From contig NZ_CP133784.1 in NCBI RefSeq assembly GCF_034353875.1, forward strand, positions 620,001-684,000: a stretch of 64,000 bases of DNA, in the 5' to 3' direction. Both the position numbers and the translations under genes were made by a program. The notes under the pieces were generated by a model. The model saw nothing but the letters and a program-made list of their open reading frames with translations, did no database searches and was not told the DNA's origin. Source of the DNA: Pseudomonas sp. MH9.2. GTDB taxonomy: Bacteria; Pseudomonadota; Gammaproteobacteria; Pseudomonadales; Pseudomonadaceae. Shown here piece by piece: positions 9,747-20,598 of the stretch (its first letter is position 1; the number at the start of each line of letters is the position of its first letter).

Positions 9747-10148
9747 ATGAGCAGTCAGACCTACAGCATTTCCGACCTCGCCCGCGAGCTCGACATTACC
9801 ACCCGCGCTATTCGCTTCTACGAGGAACAAGGCCTGCTCGCTCCCGAGCGGCGGGGCCTTGAGCGTGTCTACTCAGGCCGCGACAAGGTGAGTCTGAAAC
9901 TCATTCTGCGTGGCAAGCGCATCGGCTTCTCCCTGGCAGAATGCCGGGAACTGATCGAGCTGTACGACCCTCGCGGCGACAATCGAAAACAGTTGAATAC
10001 CATGCTCGGTAAAATCAGTGACCGTCGTACTCAGCTTGAACAGCAACTGCTGGACATCCAGCAAATGCAGCTGGAGCTGGACACTGCTGAAGAGCGTTGC
10101 CTGGCTGCACTTGAAAGAACAGTTACAGATCATGATGTTACTGAGTAA
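9747..10148 (+). CDS. liuR: MerR-family regulator LiuR of leucine/isovalerate catabolism
   Basis: 133 residues. The N-terminal MerR helix-turn-helix reads YSISDLARELDITTRAIRFYEEQG (residues 5-28), followed by LAPERRGLERVYS and a C-terminal coiled coil (about 80-120, rich in Q/L/E). There is no metal-binding cysteine pair, consistent with the LiuR/GnyR subgroup that represses branched-chain acyl-CoA catabolism. I use the ATG at 9747; a GTG at 9735 would add four residues. It is followed after 26 bases by liuE, and a palindromic operator lies upstream. Confidence 0.88.
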   Translation: MSSQTYSISDLARELDITTRAIRFYEEQGLLAPERRGLERVYSGRDKVSLKLILRGKRIGFSLAECRELIELYDPRGDNRKQLNTMLGKISDRRTQLEQQLLDIQQMQLELDTAEERCLAALERTVTDHDVTE

Positions 10149-10174
10149 ACCTCAAATAAATATAAGGTGATGCC

Positions 10175-11074
10175 ATGCCCCTGCCTCAACATGTTCGCCT
10201 GGTGGAAGTCGGCCCTCGCGACGGCCTGCAAAATGAAGCCCAGCCCATTAGCGTCGCGGACAAGGTGCGGTTGGTCGATGAACTGACCGCCGCAGGCCTG
10301 AGTTATATCGAAGTCGGCAGTTTTGTCTCGCCCAAATGGGTCCCACAAATGGCCGGGGCCGCTGAAGTCTTCGCTCAGATCCAGCGCAAGCCCGACGTGA
10401 CCTATGCGGCGCTGGCGCCCAACTTCAGGGGGTTTGAAGACGCCCTCGCCGCTGGCGTGACAGAAGTCGCGGTATTCGCCGCCGCGTCCGAAGCGTTCTC
10501 CCAGCGCAACATCAATTGTTCGATCAGCGAAAGCCTGGAGCGTTTCGTCCCGATCATGGAGGCCGCCCGCCTGCACGGCATAAGTGTGCGCGGGTATGTC
10601 TCCTGTGTGCTCGGCTGTCCATACGAAGGCCAGGTCGCACCACAGCAGGTGGCCTCGGTCGCCAACGAACTGTTCGCCATGGGCTGTTATGAGGTGTCCT
10701 TGGGCGACACCATCGGCACCGGTACACCCGGCGCGACCCGCACCTTGTTCGACGTTGTCGCCGGGCAGATCCCGCGGGGCAAACTGGCGGGCCATTTCCA
10801 TGACACCTATGGGCAAGCGCTGGCCAATATCTACGCCAGCCTGCTTGAGGGGATTCAGGTGTTCGACAGTTCTATCGCTGGGCTCGGCGGTTGCCCCTAT
10901 GCCAAAGGCGCCAGCGGTAACGTCGCGACCGAAGATGTGCTGTACATGCTCAACGGTCTGGGGATTGATACCGGCATCGATATGGATCGCTTGATTGCAG
11001 CCGGTCAGCGTATCTGTGACGTGCTGGGGCGCCCTACCGGTTCACGGGTCGCGAAGGTGCGTTTGGCGAGCTGA
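10175..11074 (+). CDS. liuE: Hydroxymethylglutaryl-CoA lyase
   Basis: 299 residues. It cleaves HMG-CoA to acetoacetate and acetyl-CoA, the last step of leucine breakdown. It shows the HMGL-like TIM-barrel motifs: EVGPRDGLQNE (metal-binding Asp), YIEVGSFVSPKWVPQM, the metal-binding His pair in GHFHDTYGQALAN and the family signature GLGGCPYAKGASGN with the catalytic-loop Cys. TAAGGTGATGCC places a good ribosome binding site before the ATG. It is co-directional with liuR, separated from liuABCD by the crcY sRNA and an acyl-CoA synthetase gene. Also known as mvaB. Confidence 0.95.
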   Translation: MPLPQHVRLVEVGPRDGLQNEAQPISVADKVRLVDELTAAGLSYIEVGSFVSPKWVPQMAGAAEVFAQIQRKPDVTYAALAPNFRGFEDALAAGVTEVAVFAAASEAFSQRNINCSISESLERFVPIMEAARLHGISVRGYVSCVLGCPYEGQVAPQQVASVANELFAMGCYEVSLGDTIGTGTPGATRTLFDVVAGQIPRGKLAGHFHDTYGQALANIYASLLEGIQVFDSSIAGLGGCPYAKGASGNVATEDVLYMLNGLGIDTGIDMDRLIAAGQRICDVLGRPTGSRVAKVRLAS

Positions 11075-11075
11075 G

Positions 11076-11115
11076 TGTTACCGCCTGGAAAAAAGACAGA
11101 CCAAAACGGGTAACA
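11076..11115 (+). promoter_or_regulatory. Candidate CbrB binding site upstream of crcY
   Basis: Inverted half-sites TGTTACC (11076-11082, two bases after the liuE stop) and GGTAACA (11109-11115). They are centred about 129 bases upstream of the predicted crcY start, a normal enhancer distance for a sigma-54 activator. CbrB sites at crcZ/crcY promoters are known to contain TGTTAC/GTAACA half-sites. Confidence 0.7.
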
Positions 11116-11197
11116 CGGAAACAATCACTGATAATTTTTAGGGGCGGTTCTGATGGTGATTTTTTCAAGCCATTGATTTTAAAGGGCTTGATAGAGT

Positions 11198-11213
11198 TGG
11201 CACGGCTTCTGCT
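11198..11213 (+). promoter_or_regulatory. Sigma-54 (-24/-12) promoter of crcY
   Basis: TGGCACGGCTTCTGCT, with GG and GC separated by exactly ten bases. It is a near-consensus RpoN promoter, predicting initiation at about 11223-11224 (GTACAACAA...). Confidence 0.85.
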
Positions 11214-11223
11214 ATAAGTTCCG

Positions 11224-11591
11224 TACAACAAAAATAAAAAACAAAGCAGTACCCAATAAAAACAATACGTATCGGCTCTGACATAACAAGAACAACACGG
11301 ACAGAGACGCAGCTAATAGATTTTTTTGGAGTGGATAGCTTTTCAGGGGTTTCGACCCCGCGACCGGGCAGAGAACAATAAAACTACCTCAGGTAGCTCC
11401 CGAACTGGTTGGATCACGCAGGTGATGAAAGCGAGTCAGCGCTCAAAAAAATACGTTTGCTCTTGATCCTGAATGGGATCGACTAAAACAGCGGTAAAAG
11501 GGAACGGTCGCCAAAAACAACAACAGGCCACCCTAAAACAATAAAAAAAGAGCATGCATAAAACCTTGAAGGGGAGCCCAGGCTCCCCTTC
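11224..11591 (+). ncRNA. crcY: CrcZ/CrcY/CrcX-family sRNA, antagonist of Hfq-Crc catabolite repression
   Basis: A non-coding stretch of about 368 bases with at least six A-rich CA motifs (AAnAAnAA type) at 11227, 11255, 11285, 11374, 11513 and 11535. Between them are short hairpins such as GGGGTTTCGACCCC and CTACCTCAGGTAG. It ends in a long GC hairpin. Such RNAs titrate Hfq-Crc away from target mRNAs when good carbon sources run out. A sigma-54 promoter and CbrB-type half-sites lie directly upstream, as expected for CbrAB control. The HMG-CoA lyase neighbour is my reason for calling it crcY rather than crcZ; that paralogue assignment is from memory. The 5' end is inferred from the promoter. 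Confidence 0.88.
11568..11591. terminator. Terminator hairpin of crcY
   Basis: GAAGGGGAGCC / GGCTCCCCTTC, an 11-base-pair perfect stem with a CA loop. It marks the probable 3' end of crcY. It also lies downstream of the convergent acyl-CoA synthetase gene, where the far side carries an A-rich (T-rich on the minus strand) tract, so it may serve both genes. Confidence 0.75.
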
Positions 11592-11626
11592 GTGCTATCT
11601 GGCGTTTGCCAAACCCCATCAAGCCC

Positions 11627-13306
11627 CTACTCAACCGCCTTCAGCAATTCCTCGACACTGATTTCCCGCATGCGAAATTTCTGAACCTTGCCCGTTACGG
11701 TCATGGGGAATTCGTCGACGAATTTGAAATGGCGCGGGGTTTTGTAATGGGCGATCCGGTCTTTGCACCAGCCTTGCAATTCGAGCGCACTGACGACGTG
11801 CCCCGGGTGCAGCTTTATCCAGGCGACGATCTCTTCGCCATACCTGGTATCCGGGATGCCGATCACCTGGACGTCCGCCACTGCGGGATGGGTGAAAAAG
11901 AACTCCTCCAGCTCGCGGGGATACACGTTCTCGCCGCCACGGATGATCATGTCCTTGTTGCGCCCGGCGATGCACACGTAACCATTGTCGTCCATCGACG
12001 CCAGGTCGCCGGTGTGCATCCAGCCCGCTTGATCCAGCGCCTCGGCGGTGCCTTGCGGGTTATTCCAATAGCCGAGCATCACACTGTAACCACGGGTGCA
12101 TAACTCGCCTATCTGGCCGCGCGGGACGACACAACCGGTTTCGTCGATGATTTTGTTCTCGAGTTGCGGCTGAGTGCGGCCCACGGTCGTTACCCGCAGC
12201 TCAATGCCATCCTCAGGCCCGGTCTGCAGCGACACCGGACTGGTTTCAGTCATGCCATAGGCGATCTGCACCTCCTTCATGTGCATCTCGCTGATCACTT
12301 TGCGCATGACTTCTATCGGGCAGGTCGCGCCAGCCATAATCCCGGTGCGCAGGCTGGACAGGTCAAATGCCTTGAGTTGCGGATGATCGAGCATGGCGAT
12401 GAACATGGTTGGCACGCCATACAGCGCAGTGGCTCGCTCCTCAGCCACGACGCGAAGGGTGAGCAAAGGGTCGAAACCGTCATTCGGGTAGATCATCGTT
12501 GCGCCGTGGGTCATGCAACCTAGGTTACCCATGACCATGCCGAAGCAATGATACAGCGGCACCGGGATCACGACGCGGTCAGCCGCGCTCAAGCTAAGGC
12601 TTTCACCAACCATGTAACCGTTATTGAGGATGTTGTAGTGGCTGAGGGTCGCACCTTTGGGGAAGCCGGTGGTGCCCGAGGTGTACTGGATATTGACGGG
12701 GTGATCAAATTGCAGACAGCGCTGTCGCTCGTTCAGTTGCTCGACACTGACCTCGACTGCCAAAGACGCCAACGCACTCCATGGAAGAAAGCCTGCTGGC
12801 GGCTGCTCGTCGAGGCTAATCACCCCACGCAACTCCGGCAGGGACTCACTGCGCAGCTGTCCTGCCGGGTAGTCACACAATTCAGGAACCAGCGTGGCAC
12901 ACATGGCGTGGTAGTTCGAGGTCTTGAACGCTCCGGCGCAAATCAACCACTGACAGCCAGACTGCTTGAGCACGTACTCCAGCTCACTGGTGCGATAGGC
13001 GGGATTGATATTGACCAGAATCACGCCCAGTTTCGCGCTGGCGAACTGGGTAATGCACCACTGCGCGCAGTTCGGGGCCCAAACCCCCAGGCGGTCGCCC
13101 GTCCGCAAGCCCAGCGCCATCAGCGCCCGCGCATGCAGGTCTACCGCTTCGCCCAACTGCGCCCAGCTATAGCGCAGTTGCTGATGGCGCACGACCAATG
13201 CCTCGCCAAGAGGGAATTTGGCGACAGTCTCGTCAAATGCCTGACCGATGGTCTGCGCCAACAGCGCTTTGTCCTGCCGACCGCGAGAATAGCTAGGTTG
13301 AATCAT
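11627..13306 (-). CDS. AMP-binding acyl-CoA synthetase
   Basis: 559 residues of the ANL superfamily, resembling medium-chain/ACSF2-type ligases. Motifs are the P-loop [62 protein letters not shown] and the C-terminal catalytic Lys in [11 protein letters not shown]. It probably activates a branched or short-chain acid (for example isovalerate or a citronellate-type acid) feeding the divergent liu operon. This is inferred from location and from the two LiuR-type palindromes in the shared 271-base promoter region. Ribosome binding bases AAAGGGACGG precede the ATG. Confidence 0.9.
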   Translation of the reverse strand: MIQPSYSRGRQDKALLAQTIGQAFDETVAKFPLGEALVVRHQQLRYSWAQLGEAVDLHARALMALGLRTGDRLGVWAPNCAQWCITQFASAKLGVILVNINPAYRTSELEYVLKQSGCQWLICAGAFKTSNYHAMCATLVPELCDYPAGQLRSESLPELRGVISLDEQPPAGFLPWSALASLAVEVSVEQLNERQRCLQFDHPVNIQYTSGTTGFPKGATLSHYNILNNGYMVGESLSLSAADRVVIPVPLYHCFGMVMGNLGCMTHGATMIYPNDGFDPLLTLRVVAEERATALYGVPTMFIAMLDHPQLKAFDLSSLRTGIMAGATCPIEVMRKVISEMHMKEVQIAYGMTETSPVSLQTGPEDGIELRVTTVGRTQPQLENKIIDETGCVVPRGQIGELCTRGYSVMLGYWNNPQGTAEALDQAGWMHTGDLASMDDNGYVCIAGRNKDMIIRGGENVYPRELEEFFFTHPAVADVQVIGIPDTRYGEEIVAWIKLHPGHVVSALELQGWCKDRIAHYKTPRHFKFVDEFPMTVTGKVQKFRMREISVEELLKAVE

Positions 13307-13414
13307 GGACCGTCCCTTTTTATGTTTGTTTTGGGATCACAGCCGTATCGTCGTTTCGCCAGACACAGCCATCATAGAGGCCTTACTCTTCGAACACGTC
13401 TACTTTGGCGCAAA

Positions 13415-13430
13415 TTGACGTTAACGTAAA
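13415..13430. promoter_or_regulatory. LiuR-type operator 1 between acyl-CoA synthetase gene and liuA
   Basis: TTGACGTTAACGTAAA, a near-perfect palindrome matching the site upstream of liuR. TTGACG (13415-13420) followed after 19 bases by TATGAA (13440-13445) looks like a MerR-type promoter with a lengthened spacer directed at liuA. Confidence 0.75.
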
Positions 13431-13473
13431 GGTCATGCCTATGAACGGATGTTGACAGGCAAAGCCCGACAGG

Positions 13474-13489
13474 TTTACGTTAACGTAAA
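13474..13489. promoter_or_regulatory. LiuR-type operator 2 upstream of liuA
   Basis: TTTACGTTAACGTAAA, a perfect 16-base palindrome beginning 59 bases after operator 1. Both share the extension ACGTTAACGTAAAGGT. Together they are well placed to control both the liuA operon and the divergent synthetase gene. Confidence 0.8.
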
Positions 13490-13552
13490 GGTGAATACAG
13501 CATTCACCATAGCACTCATTATTTTCAAGACCCCAACCCAGGGTTTGCACCC

Positions 13553-13561
13553 AACAATAAT
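13553..13561 (+). promoter_or_regulatory. Candidate Hfq-Crc CA motif in the liuA leader
   Basis: AACAATAAT lies directly before the liuA ribosome binding site (AGGAAAGG), in the usual place for an Hfq-Crc translational block. It matches the AAnAAnAA pattern. Confidence 0.5.
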
Positions 13562-13577
13562 AGGAAAGGTAAAAAGC

Positions 13578-14741
13578 ATGAGCTACCCGAGCCTGAACTT
13601 CGCCCTCGGCGAAACCATCGACATGCTGCGCGACCAGGTTCAGGCCTTTGTCGCGGCAGAAATTTCGCCCCGTGCGGCGCAAATCGATAAAGACAATCTG
13701 TTCCCTGCTGACATGTGGCGCAAGTTCGGTGACATGGGTTTGCTCGGCATCACGGTCTCTGAGGAATACGGCGGCGCGGGCATGGGCTACCTGGCTCACG
13801 TTGTGGCGATGGAAGAAATCAGCCGTGGCTCGGCTTCAGTCGCCCTCTCCTACGGCGCTCACTCCAATCTGTGCGTGAACCAGATCAACCGCAACGGCAA
13901 CCCCGAGCAGAAAGCCAAATACCTGCCCAAGCTGATCAGTGGCGAGCATGTGGGTGCCTTAGCCATGAGCGAACCCAATGCCGGTTCCGATGTGGTGTCG
14001 ATGAAACTGCGCGCCGACAAGCGCGGCGATCATTACGTTCTCAATGGCAGTAAAACCTGGATCACCAACGGCCCGGATGCCAACACGTATGTGATCTACG
14101 CCAAGACTGACCTGGAAAAAGGCGCTCATGGCATCAGCGCTTTCATCGTCGAGCGCGACTGGAAAGGATTTTCCCGGAGCAACAAATTCGACAAGCTCGG
14201 CATGCGTGGCTCTAACACCTGCGAGCTGTTTTTCGATGACGTCGAAGTGCCGGAAGAGAACCTGCTCGGTGTGCTGAACAGCGGCGTCAAAGTCTTGATG
14301 AGCGGCCTCGACTACGAGCGCGTCGTGCTTTCGGGTGGCCCTACCGGGATCATGCAGGCCTGTATGGACGTGGTGGTGCCCTACATTCACGACCGTAAAC
14401 AGTTCGGCCAGAGCATCGGCGAATTCCAGCTGATTCAAGGCAAGGTCGCCGACATGTACACCCAACTCAATGCCAGCCGCGCGTACCTGTATGCCGTGGC
14501 TCAAGCCTGTGAGCGCGGCGAAACCACGCGCAAGGATGCTGCCGGGGTGATCTTGTACAGCGCAGAACGCGCCACACAAATGGCTCTGGACACCATCCAG
14601 ATCCTCGGCGGCAACGGCTATATCAATGAGTTTCCGGCCGGACGCCTGTTGCGTGACGCCAAGCTGTATGAGATCGGCGCGGGCACCAGTGAAATCCGCC
14701 GCATGCTGATCGGTCGCGAGCTGTTCAACGAAACGCGCTGA
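13578..14741 (+). CDS. liuA: Isovaleryl-CoA dehydrogenase
   Basis: 387 residues. It oxidises isovaleryl-CoA to 3-methylcrotonyl-CoA, passing electrons to ETF. Acyl-CoA dehydrogenase signatures are [57 protein letters not shown] and [16 protein letters not shown]. The catalytic base is probably Glu247 within [13 protein letters not shown], the position characteristic of isovaleryl-CoA rather than medium-chain dehydrogenases. I start at the ATG 16 bases after AGGAAAGG; an upstream frame from 13449 would run through the operator. It is first gene of liuABCD. Confidence 0.95.
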   Translation: MSYPSLNFALGETIDMLRDQVQAFVAAEISPRAAQIDKDNLFPADMWRKFGDMGLLGITVSEEYGGAGMGYLAHVVAMEEISRGSASVALSYGAHSNLCVNQINRNGNPEQKAKYLPKLISGEHVGALAMSEPNAGSDVVSMKLRADKRGDHYVLNGSKTWITNGPDANTYVIYAKTDLEKGAHGISAFIVERDWKGFSRSNKFDKLGMRGSNTCELFFDDVEVPEENLLGVLNSGVKVLMSGLDYERVVLSGGPTGIMQACMDVVVPYIHDRKQFGQSIGEFQLIQGKVADMYTQLNASRAYLYAVAQACERGETTRKDAAGVILYSAERATQMALDTIQILGGNGYINEFPAGRLLRDAKLYEIGAGTSEIRRMLIGRELFNETR

Positions 14742-14767
14742 GCCTATTTGATCTTTTGGAGTGCCTC

Positions 14768-16375
14768 ATGGCCATCCTGCACACCCAAATCAACACGCGC
14801 TCGCCCGAATTCGCACTCAACGGCGCAGCGATGCTGGAACACGTCAAAGGCTTGCGAAAGTTGCTCGCCCAGGTTCATCAGGGCGGCGGGCCTAAAGCCC
14901 AAGAGCGCCACACGTCGCGCGGCAAACTGCTGCCCCGCGAACGGATCAACCGTTTGCTCGATGCCGGTTCGCCTTTCCTTGAAATCGGCCAGTTGACGGC
15001 TTACGAGGTGTATGGCGAAGACGTACCCGCGGCAGGTTTGATCGTCGGCATTGGCCGGGTCGAGGGCGTCGAATGCATGATCGTCGCCAACGACGCCACA
15101 GTAAAAGGCGGCTCTTACTATCCGCTGACGGTGAAAAAACACCTGCGAGCGCAAACAATCGCTCAGCAAAATCGCTTGCCGTGCATATATCTGGTCGATT
15201 CCGGTGGCGCCAACCTGCCGCGTCAGGATGAAGTGTTCCCGGACCGCGAGCACTTCGGGCGGATTTTCTTCAACCAAGCGAACATGAGCGCCGTGGGCAT
15301 CCCGCAGATCGCCGTGGTCATGGGCTCGTGCACCGCGGGCGGTGCTTACGTGCCGGCCATGGCCGATGAAGCAATCATGGTTCGCCAACAGGCGACGATT
15401 TTCCTCGCTGGCCCACCGTTGGTGAAAGCCGCGACCGGTGAAGTGGTGAGCGCCGAGGACCTGGGCGGTGCCGATGTGCACTGCAAGATCTCTGGGGTTG
15501 CCGACCATTACGCCGAAAGTGATGAACATGCCTTGGCCTTGGCCCGACGCAGCATCGCCAACCTCAACTGGCGTAAACAGGGTGAACTCAACGCCCTGAC
15601 CCCCATTGCCCCGCTGTATGGCGCCGACGAGTTGTACGGGGTGATCCCGGCTGACGCGAAGCAACCCTTCGATGTGCGCGAAGTGGTTGCGCGCCTGGTG
15701 GACGGCTCCGTGTTCGATGAATTCAAGGCCTTGTTCGGGACCACGCTGGTCTGCGGCTTTGCCCATCTGCACGGCTATCCCATCGCGATCCTGGCCAATA
15801 ACGGCATCCTGTTCGCTGAATCGGCGCAAAAAGGCGCGCACTTCATCGAGCTGGCCTGTCAGCGCGGCATCCCGTTGTTGTTTCTGCAGAACATCACCGG
15901 GTTCATGGTCGGCCAGAAGTACGAAGCTGGCGGCATCGCCAAGCACGGCGCCAAGCTGGTCACCGCCGTAGCCTGCGCCAAGGTGCCGAAGTTCACGGTC
16001 ATCATTGGCGGCAGTTTCGGCGCCGGTAACTACGGCATGTGCGGCCGCGCCTACGACCCGCGTTTTCTCTGGATGTGGCCCAACGCCCGGATCGGCGTAA
16101 TGGGTGGCGAACAAGCTGCTGGCGTGCTGGTGCAGGTCAAGCGCGAGCAAGCCGAACGCAGCGGTCACACGTTCAGCGCTGAGCAGGAAGCCGAGATCAA
16201 ACAACCGATTCTCGATCAGTATGAGCACCAGGGTCATCCTTATTACTCCAGCGCCCGTTTGTGGGACGACGGTGTAATCGACCCCGCGCAAACCCGGGAC
16301 ATCCTAGCCCTGGCCTTGTCCGCATCGCTGAATGCGCCTATCGAGCCAAGCACATTCGGTGTGTTCCGGATGTAA
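14768..16375 (+). CDS. liuB: Methylcrotonyl-CoA carboxylase beta (carboxyltransferase) subunit
   Basis: 535 residues, full length for this subunit. It transfers carboxyl from biotin on LiuD to 3-methylcrotonyl-CoA. Crotonase-fold carboxyltransferase motifs include [80 protein letters not shown] and [20 protein letters not shown] precedes the ATG at 14768, 26 bases after the liuA stop. The large antisense frame over this gene (14744-16291) is a codon-bias shadow. Confidence 0.97.
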   Translation: MAILHTQINTRSPEFALNGAAMLEHVKGLRKLLAQVHQGGGPKAQERHTSRGKLLPRERINRLLDAGSPFLEIGQLTAYEVYGEDVPAAGLIVGIGRVEGVECMIVANDATVKGGSYYPLTVKKHLRAQTIAQQNRLPCIYLVDSGGANLPRQDEVFPDREHFGRIFFNQANMSAVGIPQIAVVMGSCTAGGAYVPAMADEAIMVRQQATIFLAGPPLVKAATGEVVSAEDLGGADVHCKISGVADHYAESDEHALALARRSIANLNWRKQGELNALTPIAPLYGADELYGVIPADAKQPFDVREVVARLVDGSVFDEFKALFGTTLVCGFAHLHGYPIAILANNGILFAESAQKGAHFIELACQRGIPLLFLQNITGFMVGQKYEAGGIAKHGAKLVTAVACAKVPKFTVIIGGSFGAGNYGMCGRAYDPRFLWMWPNARIGVMGGEQAAGVLVQVKREQAERSGHTFSAEQEAEIKQPILDQYEHQGHPYYSSARLWDDGVIDPAQTRDILALALSASLNAPIEPSTFGVFRM

Positions 16376-16399
16376 CCGGGCCGCGCCCACGGAGTGAAC

Positions 16400-17232
16400 A
16401 TGACCGATTTACACACAGTTGAATTGCACACAGATCCCCGGGGGTTCGCCACGCTCTGGCTGAACCGCGCGGACAAGAACAACGCTTTCAACGCCCAGAT
16501 GATTCGCGAGCTGATCATCGCCCTGGATGATGTGCAAGCCGACACCCGTCTGCGCTTCATGGTGATCCGTGGCCGGGGCAAGCACTTTAGCGCTGGAGCC
16601 GACCTGGCCTGGATGCAGCAATCGGCGAACCTGGATTACAACACCAACCTCGACGATGCCCGCGAACTGGCCGAGTTGATGTACAACCTGGCCAAATTGA
16701 AGATCCCCACTTTGGCGGTCGTGCAAGGCGCGGCCTATGGCGGCGCATTGGGTCTGATCAGTTGCTGTGACATGGCCATCGGTACCGAAGATGCGCAGTT
16801 TTGCCTGTCGGAAGTGCGCATCGGCCTGGCCCCGGCGGTGATCAGCCCCTTCGTGGTGCAAGCCATCGGTGAGCGTGCGGCGCGTCGTTACGCCCTGACG
16901 GCCGAGCGCTTCAGTGGCCTGCGCGCACGGGAAATCGGTTTGCTTGCCGAGTGTTACCCAGCCGCCGAGTTCGAGCAGCAGATCGATCAGTGGATCGACA
17001 CCTTGCTGCTCAACAGCCCACAAGCAATGCGTGCGAGTAAAGACCTGCTGCGTGAAGTAGGTAACGGTGCACTGACCCCTGCCCTGCGTCGTTATTGCGA
17101 AAACGCCATTGCCCGTATCCGCGTCAGTCCTGAAGGCCAGGAAGGCTTGCGCGCCTTTCTGGAAAAACGCGCACCGGCCTGGCAGTCCGAGCAGGCTGAC
17201 GCCGCTCAATCCAATAAAAAGGAGCCGCGCCC

Positions 17233-17236
<4 letters not shown>
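16400..17236 (+). CDS. liuC: Methylglutaconyl-CoA hydratase (crotonase family)
   Basis: 278 residues. It hydrates 3-methylglutaconyl-CoA to HMG-CoA, the substrate of LiuE. Crotonase motifs are FSAGADLAWMQQS (oxyanion hole), VQGAAYGGALGLISCCDMAIG and FCLSEVRIGLAPAVISPFV with the conserved Glu. GGAG at 16391-16394 supports the ATG at 16400; a GTG at 16394 would overlap that site. The 3' end overlaps liuD by four bases (ATGA), which implies translational coupling. Confidence 0.95.
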
Positions 17237-19206
<1,970 letters not shown>

Positions 19207-19209
19207 ACT

Positions 19210-19237
19210 TTGACATGCGAATGATAATTGTTATTAT
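19210..19237 (+). promoter_or_regulatory. Fur-regulated promoter of the PrrF sRNA
   Basis: TTGACA (-35, 19210-19215), 16-base spacer and TATTAT (-10, 19232-19237). A Fur box, GCGAATGATAATTGTTATT (19218-19236), overlaps spacer and -10 and matches 14 of 19 positions of the consensus GATAATGATAATCATTATC. Fur-Fe would shut this promoter in iron-replete cells. Confidence 0.85.
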
Positions 19238-19244
19238 TGGCGCC

Positions 19245-19355
19245 GTTGATCGCAAGATCAACCCGATAACCCAGAAGCCTCAGGTCGGCTTCCGGGTTAT
19301 CTCCTCATCAGGCTAATCACGGTTTTGACCCGGCTTTTTGCCGGGTCTTTTTTTT
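19245..19355 (+). ncRNA. prrF: PrrF-type iron-responsive sRNA
   Basis: About 111 bases. It begins with a 5' hairpin TTGATC-GCAA-GATCAA (19246-19261) and has a second stem of GATAACCC/GGGTTATC (19265-19301). The single-stranded core, CTCCTCATCAGGCTAATCACGG (19301-19322; TTATCT at its front), is the segment I recognise from PrrF RNAs, used to pair with sodB-like targets. It ends in a perfect rho-independent terminator. Under low iron, PrrF lowers expression of non-essential iron proteins. Only one copy is present here; the numbering (F1 or F2) cannot be decided. Confidence 0.87.
19327..19355 (+). terminator. Rho-independent terminator of PrrF
   Basis: GACCCGGC-TTTTT-GCCGGGTC followed by an eight-T run; an almost ideal intrinsic terminator that also insulates the downstream carboxypeptidase gene. 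Confidence 0.93.
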
Positions 19356-19416
19356 GTTTCTTTCCGATGGGTGTACAGTACCGGCACGAATTGGTACCGC
19401 CGTACAGGAAATAACC

Positions 19417-20562
19417 GTGACTCAGACCCCTCTCAAAATCAGCGCTGATTTCGACAGCGGCAATATTGAAGTACTCGACGCCAGCAACCCTTCTAACGTA
19501 AGACTGGCGATCCGTCCCGACACGAACAGCCCCCATCTTCAGTGGTTTCACTTCAAGGCCGAACACTTGGACGTGGGCCAAAAACACGCCTTCAGCCTGA
19601 CCAACGCCAGCCAGTCCAGCTACAACCGCGCCTGGAACGGTTACCAGGCCGTGGCCTCTTACGATCATGAACACTGGTTTCGTGTACCGACAACATTCGA
19701 CGGCACGGCCCTGAATTTCAGCCTTGCGCCAACCGAGTCGCAGGTGTATTTCGCCTACTTTGAACCCTATAGCCGCGCACGTCATGACTGGCTGATCGAA
19801 CAGGCTATCAACAAAGCCGGCACCGAGCTGATTGCCATCGGCAAAAGCGTCGAAGGTCGCGACATCCAACTGTTGCGCAAAGGCGACGGTGCTGTCGGCA
19901 AGCGCAAGGTCTGGATCATCGCCCAGCAACACCCGGGCGAACACATGGCCGAATGGTTCATGGAAGGCCTGATCGAACGCTTGCAGGAAAAACACGACCC
20001 GGTCATGGCGCAACTGCTGGCTGCCGCCGATCTGTACCTGGTGCCGCACATGAACCCTGACGGCTCATTCCACGGTCATCTGCGCACCAACGCCAAGGGT
20101 AAAGACCTGAATCGGGCCTGGCAGGATTCCAGCCGGGAGTTGAGCCCGGAAGTGTTTTTCGTCCAGCAGCAGATGGAGAAATACGGCGTAGATCTGTTCC
20201 TCGATATCCACGGCGATGAAGAAATCCCCTACGTGTTTGCCGCCGCGTGTGAAGGCAATCCCGGCTACACCCCGCACCAGCAGCAACTGGAAGAACACTT
20301 CCGCCGCCGCTTGAGCGAAATCACCCAGGATTTCCAGACCCGCTACGGTTACCCGCGCAGCAACCCCGGCCAAGCCAACATGAACCTGGCCTGCAACAGC
20401 GTCGGCGAGCGTTTCCAATGCCTGGCATTGACCCTGGAAATGCCGTTCAAGGACAACGATGACGCGCCTGACGTCGTCACCGGCTGGTCCGGCAAACGCT
20501 CGAAACAACTGGCCAAGGATGTCCTGACCACCGTGTCGGAAATGGTCTCGGTCCCGCGCTGA
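19417..20562 (+). CDS. M14-family cytosolic carboxypeptidase-like metallopeptidase
   Basis: 381 residues with a GTG start preceded by AGGA (about 10 bases). An N-terminal beta-sandwich of ~115 residues is followed by the M14 zinc peptidase domain. Zinc and catalytic motifs are QQHPGEHMAEW (HxxE), LVPHMNPDG, DLNRAW (substrate Arg), LDIHGDEEIPYVF (third zinc ligand His) and TLEMPFKDN (catalytic Glu). This arrangement is that of the cytosolic carboxypeptidase (CCP/AGBL) branch. No signal peptide is visible, so it should be cytoplasmic. Substrate in bacteria is not established from sequence. Confidence 0.88.
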   Translation: MTQTPLKISADFDSGNIEVLDASNPSNVRLAIRPDTNSPHLQWFHFKAEHLDVGQKHAFSLTNASQSSYNRAWNGYQAVASYDHEHWFRVPTTFDGTALNFSLAPTESQVYFAYFEPYSRARHDWLIEQAINKAGTELIAIGKSVEGRDIQLLRKGDGAVGKRKVWIIAQQHPGEHMAEWFMEGLIERLQEKHDPVMAQLLAAADLYLVPHMNPDGSFHGHLRTNAKGKDLNRAWQDSSRELSPEVFFVQQQMEKYGVDLFLDIHGDEEIPYVFAAACEGNPGYTPHQQQLEEHFRRRLSEITQDFQTRYGYPRSNPGQANMNLACNSVGERFQCLALTLEMPFKDNDDAPDVVTGWSGKRSKQLAKDVLTTVSEMVSVPR

Positions 20563-20598
20563 GTCAACTGACCCTTCAGGCAAATCTGCTCTTGGGGT

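Noticed and set aside
11401-11425. GGTTGGATCAC within crcY, similar to the 3' end of 16S rRNA
   Set aside because: Only a short match with no rRNA sequence around it; the surrounding features define a CrcZ-family RNA.
14744-16291. 515-codon open frame antisense to liuB
   Set aside because: It is the codon-bias shadow of liuB; the product has no recognisable domain and the sense gene is complete and conserved.
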